NCBI GenBank assembly: GCA_965243715.1
Contig: CBDEVU010000009.1
Coordinates: 248,001 to 312,000 of the forward strand
Direction of reading: 5' to 3'
Length of the DNA: 64,000 nt
From: UBA11606 sp965243715
GTDB taxonomy: Bacteria; Actinomycetota; Acidimicrobiia; Acidimicrobiales; Aldehydirespiratoraceae
How positions within the stretch are numbered: position 1 is the stretch's first letter; every line of letters begins with the position of its first letter. A model generated the notes under the pieces. It had not been told where the DNA came from. It did not search any database and was given only the letters and a program-made list of their open reading frames with translations. The position numbers were made by a program, and so were the translations under genes. Positions 9,162-17,076 of the stretch are shown here, one piece after another.

Positions 9162-10048
9162 TGGCCACTGCTTCGACATCGGTGCGGCTCGACGTTCGCA
9201 AGACCTACAAGCTCTACATTGGAGGAGATTTCTCCCGAAGCGAATCCGGCCGATCTTACGCCGCGACCGACGCTGGGGGAACCGTGCTTGCCCGGGTCGC
9301 GGAGGGCTCGCGCAAGGATCTACGCGACGCGGTCAGAATCGCCGGCAATGCCCAGTCGGGCTGGGCGGGCCGTACCGGGTACAACCGGGCTCAGATTCTC
9401 TATCGCATCGCAGAGATGGTCGAGGACCGCGTCGACGTCTTCACCAACCAACTCAAGGCGGGCGGGCTCACCAGAAAGCAAGCGAGACGGGAGGTCACCA
9501 AGTCGATCGAACGACTCGTCTGGTACGCGGGCTGGGGCGACAAATTTGCCCAAGTCATGGGCAACCTCAACCCAGTCTCGGGACCGTTTTTCAACATCTC
9601 CGCCCCTGAACCGAGCGGTATCGTCGGCACGATTGCCCCCGAAACCCCCGCCCTCTTGGGCCTCGTGTCTCGACTCGCGCCAGCGATGATCATCGGCAAC
9701 ACAGCGGTGGTCCTCGCTTCACAGCGGTGGCCGCTGCCAGCAATCACCTTCGGTGAGGCTTTGGCAACCGCAGATGTGCCAGGTGGAGTCGTGAATATCT
9801 TGACCGGCCCAAAGGAGGCCCTGATCCCGGTCTTGGCCGCCCATATGGACGTCAACGTCATTGACGCATTCGGCCATACCCACGACGACGCCGCAATGAT
9901 CGAAACCAACGCATCGCACAGCGTCACCAGGGTCGTGCCCCCCAGCAGAGAGGGATTCCCATGGGGGGATGACCGAGTGGCTCGGAGCCCATACATGATC
10001 GCCGACTTCACCGAAATCAAGACGGTATGGCATCCGAAAGGGACATGA
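9161..10048 (+). CDS. Short aldehyde-dehydrogenase paralogue lacking the catalytic domain
   Basis: A 295-residue protein matching the N-terminal, cofactor-binding two thirds of aldehyde dehydrogenases (LYIGGDFSRSESGRSY, IVGTIAPETPALLGLVSRL, ADVPGGVVNILTG). It stops before the region that would carry the catalytic cysteine, and the usual LELGGK motif is absent. The ending (SPYMIADFTEIKTVWHPKG) resembles the normal end of aldehyde dehydrogenases, so the catalytic middle looks precisely missing rather than randomly cut. I recall similar short partners next to deoC and a full dehydrogenase in other actinobacteria; if so it may form a hetero-oligomer with the gene before it. It overlaps the preceding gene by 1 nt and the following stub by 4 nt. 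Confidence 0.8.
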   Translation: MATASTSVRLDVRKTYKLYIGGDFSRSESGRSYAATDAGGTVLARVAEGSRKDLRDAVRIAGNAQSGWAGRTGYNRAQILYRIAEMVEDRVDVFTNQLKAGGLTRKQARREVTKSIERLVWYAGWGDKFAQVMGNLNPVSGPFFNISAPEPSGIVGTIAPETPALLGLVSRLAPAMIIGNTAVVLASQRWPLPAITFGEALATADVPGGVVNILTGPKEALIPVLAAHMDVNVIDAFGHTHDDAAMIETNASHSVTRVVPPSREGFPWGDDRVARSPYMIADFTEIKTVWHPKGT

Positions 10049-10134
10049 CCGTGACCGCCATCCACGACTACGAAGGCAACCCGCGACTCAAGGCAATGCA
10101 CGACCGCAAAACACGGGTCGGACTGTGTCGATGA
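10045..10134 (+). pseudogene. 29-codon stub of a lost operon gene
   Basis: An ATG overlaps the stop of the preceding gene in the ATGA pattern seen throughout this operon. The frame encodes MTVTAIHDYEGNPRLKAMHD and then ends after 9 more codons. The start position and codon use look genuine, but the product is far too short. I read it as the 5' end of another operon gene whose remainder was lost when the accessory patch to its right arrived. I cannot name the parent protein. Confidence 0.4.
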
Positions 10135-10144
10135 TTGATTATTC

Positions 10145-10417
10145 GTGCAGCCGCTGGTGACGGCTCCGAGCGTCTGGTATTCGGACGTCCTGCGAGTTGT
10201 GGACGGAGTTTGGAAGGCTCAGGAGTTGACACCTGAGTTCCTCCGAGACTTGTTCGCCGACGACTTGGCCAAGGGTCAAGCACTTCGGGGCCGGTCGTCG
10301 ACGGTGCGGTGGGTCTTTCACTGGTGGCTCAACGGCGTGAGCCTCGGTAACTACGACGAGTTCACGTTGACGACCCCGCTCAGCATAGCGGTGGCGGAGA
10401 TTCGGACAGGCATCTAG
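10145..10417 (+). CDS. Hypothetical protein, 90 residues
   Basis: An open frame with a GTG start at 10145. The product is Trp-rich for its size (WYSDVL, VDGVWKAQ, VRWVFHWWLNG) with a plausible folded composition. I see no family motif, signal peptide or clear ribosome site. It lies immediately after the truncated operon stub, at the edge of the decayed patch, and could itself be the tail of a broken gene. Nothing in the neighbours indicates a role. Confidence 0.35.
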   Translation: MQPLVTAPSVWYSDVLRVVDGVWKAQELTPEFLRDLFADDLAKGQALRGRSSTVRWVFHWWLNGVSLGNYDEFTLTTPLSIAVAEIRTGI

Positions 10418-10705
10418 TAGCGCCGCCGAAGTGTTCGACTTCGACCGATAGCGACTCGGTGATCGCGGTCCGGAGGCGGACTATATCTGGCCGATCTGCC
10501 GAAGATATTTTGATCGATCTGCGCTACGAAGAATGCTCGACTGGTTGAAGCACCTGACCGTAGACCCAGTGGCTCTGCCCTTTCTAACGGACGTTTCGCC
10601 TGGTCAGGCTGCTGTGAAGTCCAGCCAGTCGTACTGGGTGGGGTGAGGGTTAATGGTCGACGCGATAGTGGTCTGATGCGGCCGTCGGCAGCCCATATGC
10701 GTGAC
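10418..10705. other. Non-coding stretch before the helicase gene end
   Basis: About 290 bp between the small hypothetical gene and the 3' end of the leftward UvrD-like gene. I see no open frame with coding character, no RNA gene and no strong hairpin followed by a T-run. It probably contains debris from the event that truncated the upstream operon. Confidence 0.3.
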
Positions 10706-12187
10706 TCATAGTCGTCCCACTTGTTGTCGCGCTCGGGTCAGTGCTACGTAGAGGCGCCGGTCCTTGTGCACGTCGTGATCGAGGCCGTTGTGAAGAGCGG
10801 CATCGTCCTGCTCTGTCAAGATCACGGCTACACGGTTCCATTCGTCACCTTTTGCCTGGTGAACAGTTAGCCCCGGTGTGAATTGGCCCGTATAGGCCAG
10901 CCGCCGCGCTAGGTTCGCAAGCTTTCGCTCGTACCGAAAACGCTGGTCTGGTTTGACGGTTAGTCGTCTTGGTGTTCCAAGAAAAGTCTTAGCGACATCT
11001 TGGGCGAGATCGAGTGCAGCGCTTGCACTGGGTGGCCCGTCCAACTTAAGTATCTGTAGAACGGGTCCGAACGCCGCTTCGGCGTATTCGCGGTATTGCG
11101 TCTCATCGATCTTAAGCAGCACATACGCCGTTTCCGTAAGTCGGGCTGGGCCAAGGGATTGCCCTTGCATGAAATGGTCGAGAAGTAGTGAGAGAACAGC
11201 CTCGATCTTAGACTTGGCGGCTCCGAAGGAGGATGGCAAGATCCATTCGTGAGCCTCCCATAACATCTTCCATTCTGGCGCCAACACCACATCGGGATCG
11301 GTAGACGGTGGTAGCGCTAGGCAACTAGTGCGGTTGCGGAGACCGTCGGCCAGTGTCTTTGTCTGCTCTGATCTGAACCGAAATGATTCGGTGAGCGAGA
11401 TTGTGGTGAATCCGAGTGGCTTGATCACTGTTCTTCGAACCGTCTGCGGATTTGCGTCTCTGAATCCAAAGATTGCTTGCCAGCGGTCGCCAACAACAGT
11501 GACATCGCAACCAGCTTCAGCGAACAGGACCAAAAGTTTAGAGTCGGTATCGTTCGAGTCGAACACTTCGTCGACGATCACTGCGCTCGTGGTGTTCCGG
11601 ATGAACTCGACTATAAGTTGTCGAGTATCTGGTTGTGCCGCTGCTTGAATCACTAGTTCGCGGACGCTGCTGTGTGTGCACATTCCCTGCTCAAGTTGAG
11701 GAGTCAGATGCTTCTTCGCGGTAACCACGGTTTCGCCGCGCTGAGCTGGCCGTTTTGTTGCTGTGACCATTCGGTCCAACAGTTCGGGACGCCACAAGGT
11801 TTTGACCGGGGGCTGGACCATCTTGCGATTAGCCCAGTCGTCCAAGACCGTCAGTGTTTGATGACCGCCGGGCCAGGTGAGCTCGCCAGAGCGGAGTAGG
11901 TACTCCAGAATGCTCCGGAACTCGGAGTCAAGTGTTCGAAACCTGTTGGGCCAGGCCAGTGACGATCGGCCCCAGCGAAACAAGATTCTCCTCCGAATCA
12001 GCGAGGTTGCTGCTGTCGTGAAGCTGAGAACAGCTACACCGCAACGTGAGCCCGAGTTGCTGAGAATGCCGAACCGCTCGGTGACAGTCCGGGTCTTGCC
12101 TGAACCTGGACCTGCCTCGATCAGCAGGAGCCGATCTGATGCTGTCGAGGCATCAGCCTGGCTATTCGTCAGCGGCGGGATGTGCAT
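10706..12187 (-). CDS. UvrD/Rep-like superfamily 1 helicase (GajB-like)
   Basis: A 493-residue DNA helicase. Motif I is EAGPGSGKTRT (about residues 24-34), motif II VIVDEVFDS, motif III VVGDRWQAIFGFR, motif IV ESFRFRSEQT, motif V LTVHQAKGDEWN, and motif VI RLYVALTRARQQ. The small size without UvrD accessory domains, and the position directly after an OLD-type ATPase/TOPRIM gene, match GajB of the Gabija anti-phage pair. The ATG at 12187 overlaps the nuclease stop (12162) and has GAGG upstream; ATGs at 12199 and 12250 are possible alternatives. This half appears intact although its partner gene is broken. Confidence 0.8.
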   Translation of the reverse strand: MHIPPLTNSQADASTASDRLLLIEAGPGSGKTRTVTERFGILSNSGSRCGVAVLSFTTAATSLIRRRILFRWGRSSLAWPNRFRTLDSEFRSILEYLLRSGELTWPGGHQTLTVLDDWANRKMVQPPVKTLWRPELLDRMVTATKRPAQRGETVVTAKKHLTPQLEQGMCTHSSVRELVIQAAAQPDTRQLIVEFIRNTTSAVIVDEVFDSNDTDSKLLVLFAEAGCDVTVVGDRWQAIFGFRDANPQTVRRTVIKPLGFTTISLTESFRFRSEQTKTLADGLRNRTSCLALPPSTDPDVVLAPEWKMLWEAHEWILPSSFGAAKSKIEAVLSLLLDHFMQGQSLGPARLTETAYVLLKIDETQYREYAEAAFGPVLQILKLDGPPSASAALDLAQDVAKTFLGTPRRLTVKPDQRFRYERKLANLARRLAYTGQFTPGLTVHQAKGDEWNRVAVILTEQDDAALHNGLDHDVHKDRRLYVALTRARQQVGRL

Positions 12188-13869
12188 CGCCAGGGGCATC
12201 CTCAGAATTCTTGTCGCTCGTTGTAGCGTGAGGATCTGTTGAACAAGCACTGTCCGCTGTGATGAACTCGAATAGGTTCTGTAGATCCTCGGGAACGCTC
12301 ACTGGCTGACCAGCCAACAGCCGCTTCTTGATTTGTTCGGCGAATTCGAACGCGAACTCAGCTTTTAGCTTCTTCTTTTTCTGGAAGAGTTCGTCTATGG
12401 AAGAAGCATCGACTTGATCTGGGCATTTGATCGAACATTCGCCTAGAGCGTCACATATCAGATCCTCATTGCCAGTCACGAGAGTGGGCTCGATCGTTGG
12501 GTGGGATGTGAAGCGCCTGACTCTCAAGGTGGAGTAGTTGGCAAGCCAGGTGGGATCCACCGGAGTGGGTTTGCTTGAATCTCGATGGTCGGTATCGGAG
12601 AGAATTGCCACCCTCTGGCTCAACTCGAAACCAGGCGTCGCGAGTAACTGGACCGGCCATTCCCCAACCTTCGTTCCCATCGGCACGATAGTAAGCGACT
12701 CGATCCGCTCAAAGCGACGGGCATCTCCGGTAGCCCATGCTCGACCAAGTTGGCGGACTATCGCCGCATCCGTGATGCCTTCAACAAGTAAGACTCGTTC
12801 GGCGAACAAGGAAGCGGAACGGCTGGTATCGAGGTGCAATGCAGTCATTCGCAACACGCGCTTCTTTTGAGCTGCTGACAACGGCAGATGAGCGACGGTG
12901 CGGTGTACCCGTGTCCCGTCCTCTTCGGTGCGCAGTACCACTAGCTCAGACGGTTGGCATGCAGTGACTATGTCGCTGGAATGAGATGTCAGAATGATCT
13001 GAACTTCTGGCCGGGTCGCGACGGTCTGACGCAGGTACGCAACGAGCCCTCGATGGAGCTGAGGGTGGAGGTGAGCCTCGGGGTCCTCTGAAGTAATCGT
13101 TGATGAGCCGAGTGGGTCTGTTCCAGGAATTGCAGCAAGAGTTACGGCAATGTGGAGCAGATTTACATAGCCGAGGCCGGATAGTTCCAGACGCTGTGCA
13201 AGGGAGCGTTCATCGACCGTGGCGAGGAGTAGCTCAAGAACGCGAGCGATGAAGGCATCATCGACTCGCTGTCTTCCGACGAAGACGTGCTGATGTTGGA
13301 CACCGGCTGAGAGGTAGTCAAGGTGCGTGCCGATTCGCTCCTCGACCGAGCGGAGAAGGGGGTGTCCTACGAGGTAGTCAAGTGCCTGCTCCGCAGCTTT
13401 CCGGAGCGGGACCAGATTTCGGTGTCCCTTCCGACGATCTTGCTCTGCCCGAAGAAGCTCAATCAGGCTCTGGGCTTCTCGCCGAGCTAGATCATCGAGC
13501 GGGTTTCGATGAGCAGGTAGGTACAGCAGCAATAAGTTGTCTGCGAGTTCCGGTTGATCAACGTAGCTACTTCGAACCGACCCGAGACTGCGCTCAAGGG
13601 TTTGTTCCCAGCGCGGGGCATCTTGGATCTCCGCTTGCAAGCGTTTGCCGAGCCGGGATTCACAGTCAGCAGCCTGATCGAACGCAAACTCCACTTCGAG
13701 AAAGCGCGGGGGTCGTCTCAAGTGCATCTGACGAAGGTCGTTGGATATGCGGAAACCGTTTGGCGTGTGCAAGATAGAGGGCATCGGAGATTGTTGTCTT
13801 GCCGCCGTTGTTGGGGCCGACGAGGACCGAGAAACGGCCGATGCCGCTGGCTTTGAACTGCCTGGCTTC
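12162..13869 (-). pseudogene. OLD-family ATPase/TOPRIM nuclease (GajA-like), 5'-truncated and frameshifted
   Basis: From about 13784 down to 12162 the frame encodes the body of an OLD nuclease: ABC-type signature region (RLELSGLGYVNLL), Walker B-like EDPEAHLHPQL, ILTSHSSDIV, then a TOPRIM domain with RVLLVEGITDAAIV (catalytic Glu) and ILSDTDHRD (Asp pair). The N-terminal Walker A (VLVGPNNGGKTT, at 13792-13818) is present but in another frame, and the frame carrying it has a TAG at 13870-13872 with no start codon after it. So both the 5' end and one frame junction are damaged. An intact version with the following helicase would be a Gabija system. A product starting at 13784 would lack the ATP-binding loop. 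Confidence 0.72.
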
Positions 13870-14022
13870 CTAGTGGCTAGGCCGGATCAGTTCCGCCACA
13901 CGCTCGTCGGCGTCTGATTTGAGTGGGGCTCGGACGTGGGTGTAGATGTCTGCGGTGATGCGTTCGCTGGCGTGGTTGAGGCGATGGGATTTGCTAGGGA
14001 GTAGCCGAGCGTGCCGCTTCAC
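13870..14022 (-). pseudogene. Tyrosine-recombinase (phage integrase) C-terminal relic
   Basis: One frame reads VKRHARLLPSKSHRLNHASE, then RITADIYTHVRAPLKSDADE, then RVAELIRPSH and a TAG at 13870. This resembles the last part of tyrosine recombinases: the RH(A/T) helix, the LGHAS-like segment and the D-x-Y-(S/T)-H-V stretch carrying the catalytic tyrosine. The rest of the integrase is missing. Its stop lies just before the first legible residues of the OLD nuclease, suggesting that a deletion fused the two. Confidence 0.55.
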
Positions 14023-14328
14023 GGTTGTCGACGCCCGTATTCAAGGAGTGGGTCGGCAAAAGCGATGACGTCATCGAGAAGATCAGCGAAGGCTTCGGGC
14101 GTTTGGTCCAAACCTTGCTTGCGACGCCATGCAGCCCAACGGGACTGGGCAAGGTTTGGGTAGTCGGCCAGCACCTCGGAGAGCGGGAGGAGATCAATGG
14201 TTCGGTGAGCAGCGACCGTGGCGATGGAGGAGCGGAGCGTCGCCTCATCGTGAGCGCTTCCAGCAAGATTGGCGCAGATCGAGGTAGACAGCCCCTGCGG
14301 GGTCATCGCGCGATGTGGCCGGATTCAC
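14019..14328 (-). pseudogene. AbiEii-type nucleotidyltransferase toxin, internally deleted
   Basis: A GTG at 14328 overlaps the ancestral antitoxin stop (GTGA) and begins VNPATSRDDPAGAVYLDLRQ, like AbiEii toxin N-termini, but this frame closes at 14245. In another frame, 14306-14019 encodes a toxin-like C-terminal segment: TIDLLPLSEVLADYP, LAQSRWAAWRRKQGL, PEAFADLLDDVIAFADPLL. AbiEii proteins are usually near 300 residues, so the nucleotidyltransferase core (GS motif and metal-binding acids) is gone. The toxin is almost certainly inactive. Confidence 0.6.
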
Positions 14329-14919
14329 AGAAGCGTTTGCAGAGCGGCGCGGATCGGCGCGGATCGGCGATGTTGCGGCTGGAAAGTGGCCCGCCATAGC
14401 GAGAAGTTCCGATGGGTGGCTGCTGCGTAGTGTGAGCCAGCGTTTCAATGCGTCGGTGGCCTGTTCGGTCCCGTAGAGATGGCGGAGACGATAGGCATCG
14501 ATGATCGTTCGGGTGGGGGCGTAGATCCCGATGGTGAGACGGTCGATGAGGGCTAGTTCGGTTCTGCCGATCTCGAATGTGTCGTCGTCGAATCGGTGCC
14601 AGGTGACCGGGGCTTGGGTGCGGGGGTTCCGCCGTGACCGAGGCAGGGCGACATCGATGGAGGGCGAGATGTCGTCGGTGAGGTCATGGTGAGCCAGCGC
14701 GGAGGTCAAGCAGAGAATGGCGTCCGGTGCACGGATGGCTATCTCGACGAGATCGAGATCGGCTGGTAGGTCGGATCGGGCGAAGATGCCCCTAGCGATC
14801 TGCTGGATGTCGCCGCTATCGCGTGCGGCGTAGAGCCCCCGATCTGACCATCCGGCGCGGCGAGCGTCGGCGTGGGTGAATACCGTTGCAAGATCAGAGG
14901 GTGGTGCCGCTGAGGACAT
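14245..14919 (-). CDS. AbiEi-like type IV antitoxin / transcriptional autorepressor, tail frameshifted
   Basis: A 224-residue protein. The N-terminal helix-turn-helix region (FTHADARRAGWSDRGLYAA, then DSGDIQQIARGIFARSD) and the following antitoxin domain (CLTSALAHHDLTDDISPSID; RTIIDAYRLRHLYG) match AbiEi antitoxins, which repress their own operon. A tandem 10-bp duplication (14345-14369) shifts the last codons. Removing one copy restores the ending SPIRAALQTLL-stop and a GTGA overlap with the toxin start. The DNA-binding part is unaffected. I chose the ATG at 14919, just inside a probable operator; another lies at 14958. With the toxin ruined, this may survive only as a repressor. Confidence 0.7.
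   Translation of the reverse strand: MSSAAPPSDLATVFTHADARRAGWSDRGLYAARDSGDIQQIARGIFARSDLPADLDLVEIAIRAPDAILCLTSALAHHDLTDDISPSIDVALPRSRRNPRTQAPVTWHRFDDDTFEIGRTELALIDRLTIGIYAPTRTIIDAYRLRHLYGTEQATDALKRWLTLRSSHPSELLAMAGHFPAATSPIRADPRRSANASVNPATSRDDPAGAVYLDLRQSCWKRSR
14345..14369 (+). repeat. Tandem 10-bp duplication that frameshifts the antitoxin tail
   Basis: CGGCGCGGAT occurs twice in a row (14345-14354 and 14355-14364), followed by a partial third copy, CGGCG. Deleting one copy restores a natural antitoxin C-terminus and a normal overlap with the toxin start. Confidence 0.8.
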
Positions 14920-14925
14920 GTATGA

Positions 14926-14960
14926 AAGTGTAACCAGTCTAGGGCTTGGTGGATACACTT
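14926..14960. promoter_or_regulatory. Inverted repeat at the antitoxin promoter, probable AbiEi operator
   Basis: On the + strand AAGTGTAACC (14926-14935) and GGATACACTT (14951-14960) form a 9-of-10 inverted repeat with a 15-bp spacer. It ends just upstream of the antitoxin ATG at 14919. AbiEi antitoxins are known to bind inverted repeats in their own promoter, so this is the expected place and form for the operator. Confidence 0.55.
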
Positions 14961-15345
14961 TTATGCGCCTTACCGGGTGGATAGCTCGTCCCTAGTATGT
15001 CGGCGCTGGCAGCAGTCTGACACTGCTGACGGGCGAAGAGGACGATGTTGACGATGATCCGCATGTGCCGATCGTCAAGCAGCTTTTGGAGGGCGAGAAC
15101 GTGCTGATCAGGGAGTTCTGGATGACACCTCGTATCTTCGAGGAGCGCATCAGTCGCTGCTCCAAACGCCACGGCAACTGGTCCCATCACTGCCGCTAGG
15201 CGCGACACTCCCATCGAAAAATGCGGGAGCCAGGCCTCCGCTGAGTTGGGTTTTGCCCCTTGAGATATAGAGCGCGAGGCAACCGCGACGGCCACAAGAA
15301 CGCAGTGGCTTATCTGTCACTGCGACTCGAGGCTGCGATGGTGCT
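14961..15345. other. Spacer with at most a degraded gene
   Basis: About 385 bp. A leftward open frame covers 14939-15295 (118 codons), with a mid-section like LPDQHVLALQKLLDDRHMRI that could be protein-like. It has no ribosome site and runs through the antitoxin operator, and I recognise no family. I treat it as a possible relic. No RNA gene or terminator is evident. Confidence 0.25.
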
Positions 15346-16332
15346 CTAGCCGTTGATCTGGGGGATGACGAGGTTGTGCAGCAAGTCGAGCTGTTCGGGG
15401 TTGTCGCTGGTGGGCCCGAGCACGATGTATTCGCAGCCGCCGTCTTTGAGGTCGTGCAGTCTGGTTACGATCTCGTCGATGGAGCCAAAGAAGTAGCTTT
15501 TTTCCAGGTGATCGTGGCTGCGGTGGGTACCCATAGCTTGTTCGAAGTAGATGTGTTGTTCTTCGCGGGCCTTAGCCGGGTCGTTGGTGTCGACGAGGTA
15601 GATGAAGTTGCAGTGGCCAAAGCGGGGTGGCGTGACACCCTTCTTGGCAGCTGCGTCTTGGATGAGTTTCCAGTCGTTGTGGACCCACTTTTGCTGGCCG
15701 GAGCAGCGCGAGAGCCACCAGTCGGCGTCGACAATGCGGTTGAGGACGGTCTTTGCGAGCTTGGGTACGTCGTTGTCGAATTTGCCGTCGGGAATGCGTG
15801 AGCCTCCCGCGACCCAGACGTTGGGCATCTTTGGTGGGCGTGGCTCGATGCTCACGTCCTTGAAGTTGTAGAACTGACCTTCGAATGATGCATTCGGGGT
15901 AGTTAGGAGGAGGCGGACAGCACCGAGTAGCTCGTCGGTACGCTTGCCCCGCTCGCTGATGTGTGTTCCCGTGGCCTCGAATTCTGGGCCGTACCAGCCT
16001 GGGCCGATGCCGAACTGGTAGCGGCCGCCGGTGAGGTAGTCCATGGTGGCGACCTCTTTGGCCAACAGGACCGGGTCGCGTAGCGGGATGACGAGGATGC
16101 CAGTTCCGACCATTTTGATGTCGGGTGCGACCGCTGCCGCGTGGGTGAGCACGGTCATTGGTTCGAGCCAGGGCATGCCGTAGAGCCCGGGTGCGTGGAG
16201 TAGGTGGTCTATGACCCAGAGGTCGATGTCGAATTCGTTTGCCTTCTTTGAGAAGGTGTCTGTGCCTTGCCTAGCTCGCTCGTAGTCGAGTCCGGGGTAG
16301 GCGAATGAGGGAATCCATGCTCCGAAGCGCAT
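15346..16332 (-). CDS. Luciferase-like (LLM) flavin/F420-dependent monooxygenase or oxidoreductase
   Basis: A 328-residue TIM-barrel enzyme of the luciferase-like family. Family features include the N-terminal MRFGAWIPSF strand, DLWVIDHLLH, GTGILVIPLRDPVLLAKEVATMD, the glycine-rich YQFGIGPGWYGPEFEA, and NVWVAGGS. Such enzymes use FMNH2 or F420H2 to oxygenate or reduce small organics; the RutA pyrimidine oxygenase is a member that opens a nitrogen ring. It lies 52 bp downstream of a GntR regulator on the same strand, divergent from a molybdenum hydroxylase operon, so I infer a place in the same catabolic route. The cofactor cannot be settled by eye. Confidence 0.87.
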   Translation of the reverse strand: MRFGAWIPSFAYPGLDYERARQGTDTFSKKANEFDIDLWVIDHLLHAPGLYGMPWLEPMTVLTHAAAVAPDIKMVGTGILVIPLRDPVLLAKEVATMDYLTGGRYQFGIGPGWYGPEFEATGTHISERGKRTDELLGAVRLLLTTPNASFEGQFYNFKDVSIEPRPPKMPNVWVAGGSRIPDGKFDNDVPKLAKTVLNRIVDADWWLSRCSGQQKWVHNDWKLIQDAAAKKGVTPPRFGHCNFIYLVDTNDPAKAREEQHIYFEQAMGTHRSHDHLEKSYFFGSIDEIVTRLHDLKDGGCEYIVLGPTSDNPEQLDLLHNLVIPQING

Positions 16333-16383
16333 CGTTATTTTTCCTTTGGTTTGAACGATGCAGCGGTATGGGAAGTTCTGCCT

Positions 16384-17076
16384 TCACGAGTCGTCCTCGT
16401 CGAGGAGTCCCGGCGTGATTGTTGCCGTCGCGTAGTTGCGATGAGTCTTCATTGCGTTGAAGATGACGTCGGGGTCACGGGTTCGACAGGCGTCTATTAG
16501 GTCAAGATGTTGATCTAGGGACACTTGTTGAACATCGTGATCCTTGTAGAGGTACAAGACGCGGTAGTGGTCGGTGTGCTCCCACAGGCGCTCGATCTCC
16601 TTGACAAGCCTCTTCTTTCCCGATGCCCGGTAGGGCACGAAATGCATCTCGCGATGGGCGATATTGGTCGTCCAGAGATCGCCCTGCGCGAGGGCGGCCT
16701 CCATCTCGATCCGGTAGTCGTCCATCTGCTCGATGTCCTCATCGGTGAGTTGCGCGGCGCCAAGGCGAATCGCTTCACGCTCAAGGAGTGTGGTGATGTC
16801 TTGGATCTCCACGAATTCCTCGCTCGAGTGTTTTGCAACCCAGTAGCCACGGCGTGGCTCGTTGATCACCACTCCTTCGTTCTGAAGTTGCTTCAGCGCT
16901 TCGCGAACCGGTACCGGGCTCACTCCGCAGGTCTTGGCGACGATGTCCAGGGGAATCTTGGCCCCAGGGGGCAGTTCGCCGGTCACCAGCAACCTGCGCA
17001 AGTAGAGCAGCACGGTTTCGGGCACGGAGGGCTGACGCACTGGCGGGGCTGATACAAACGTTGCTTGTTCAGCCAC
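16384..17076 (-). CDS. GntR-family regulator (FCD/FadR-type)
   Basis: A 230-residue regulator with an N-terminal winged helix (PETVLLYLRRLLVTGELPPG, then DIVAKTCGVSPVPVREALKQ with the recognition helix) and an all-helical C-terminal FCD domain whose metal/ligand pocket appears present (TNIAHREMHF, DQHLDLIDACRTRD). I chose the GTG at 17076 because AGGGG lies upstream; an in-frame ATG at 17184 would add 36 atypical residues. It sits between the LLM enzyme and the hydroxylase genes and probably represses the AT-rich divergent promoter next to it in response to an acidic pathway intermediate. Confidence 0.88.
   Translation of the reverse strand: MAEQATFVSAPPVRQPSVPETVLLYLRRLLVTGELPPGAKIPLDIVAKTCGVSPVPVREALKQLQNEGVVINEPRRGYWVAKHSSEEFVEIQDITTLLEREAIRLGAAQLTDEDIEQMDDYRIEMEAALAQGDLWTTNIAHREMHFVPYRASGKKRLVKEIERLWEHTDHYRVLYLYKDHDVQQVSLDQHLDLIDACRTRDPDVIFNAMKTHRNYATATITPGLLDEDDS

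Noticed and set aside
10706..13869. Intact Gabija defence system
   Set aside because: The OLD nuclease lacks its start and has its Walker A in another frame; only the helicase appears whole.
14939..15295. 118-codon leftward frame after the antitoxin operator
   Set aside because: A few protein-like stretches but no start signal or family; at most a relic, so not called as a gene.
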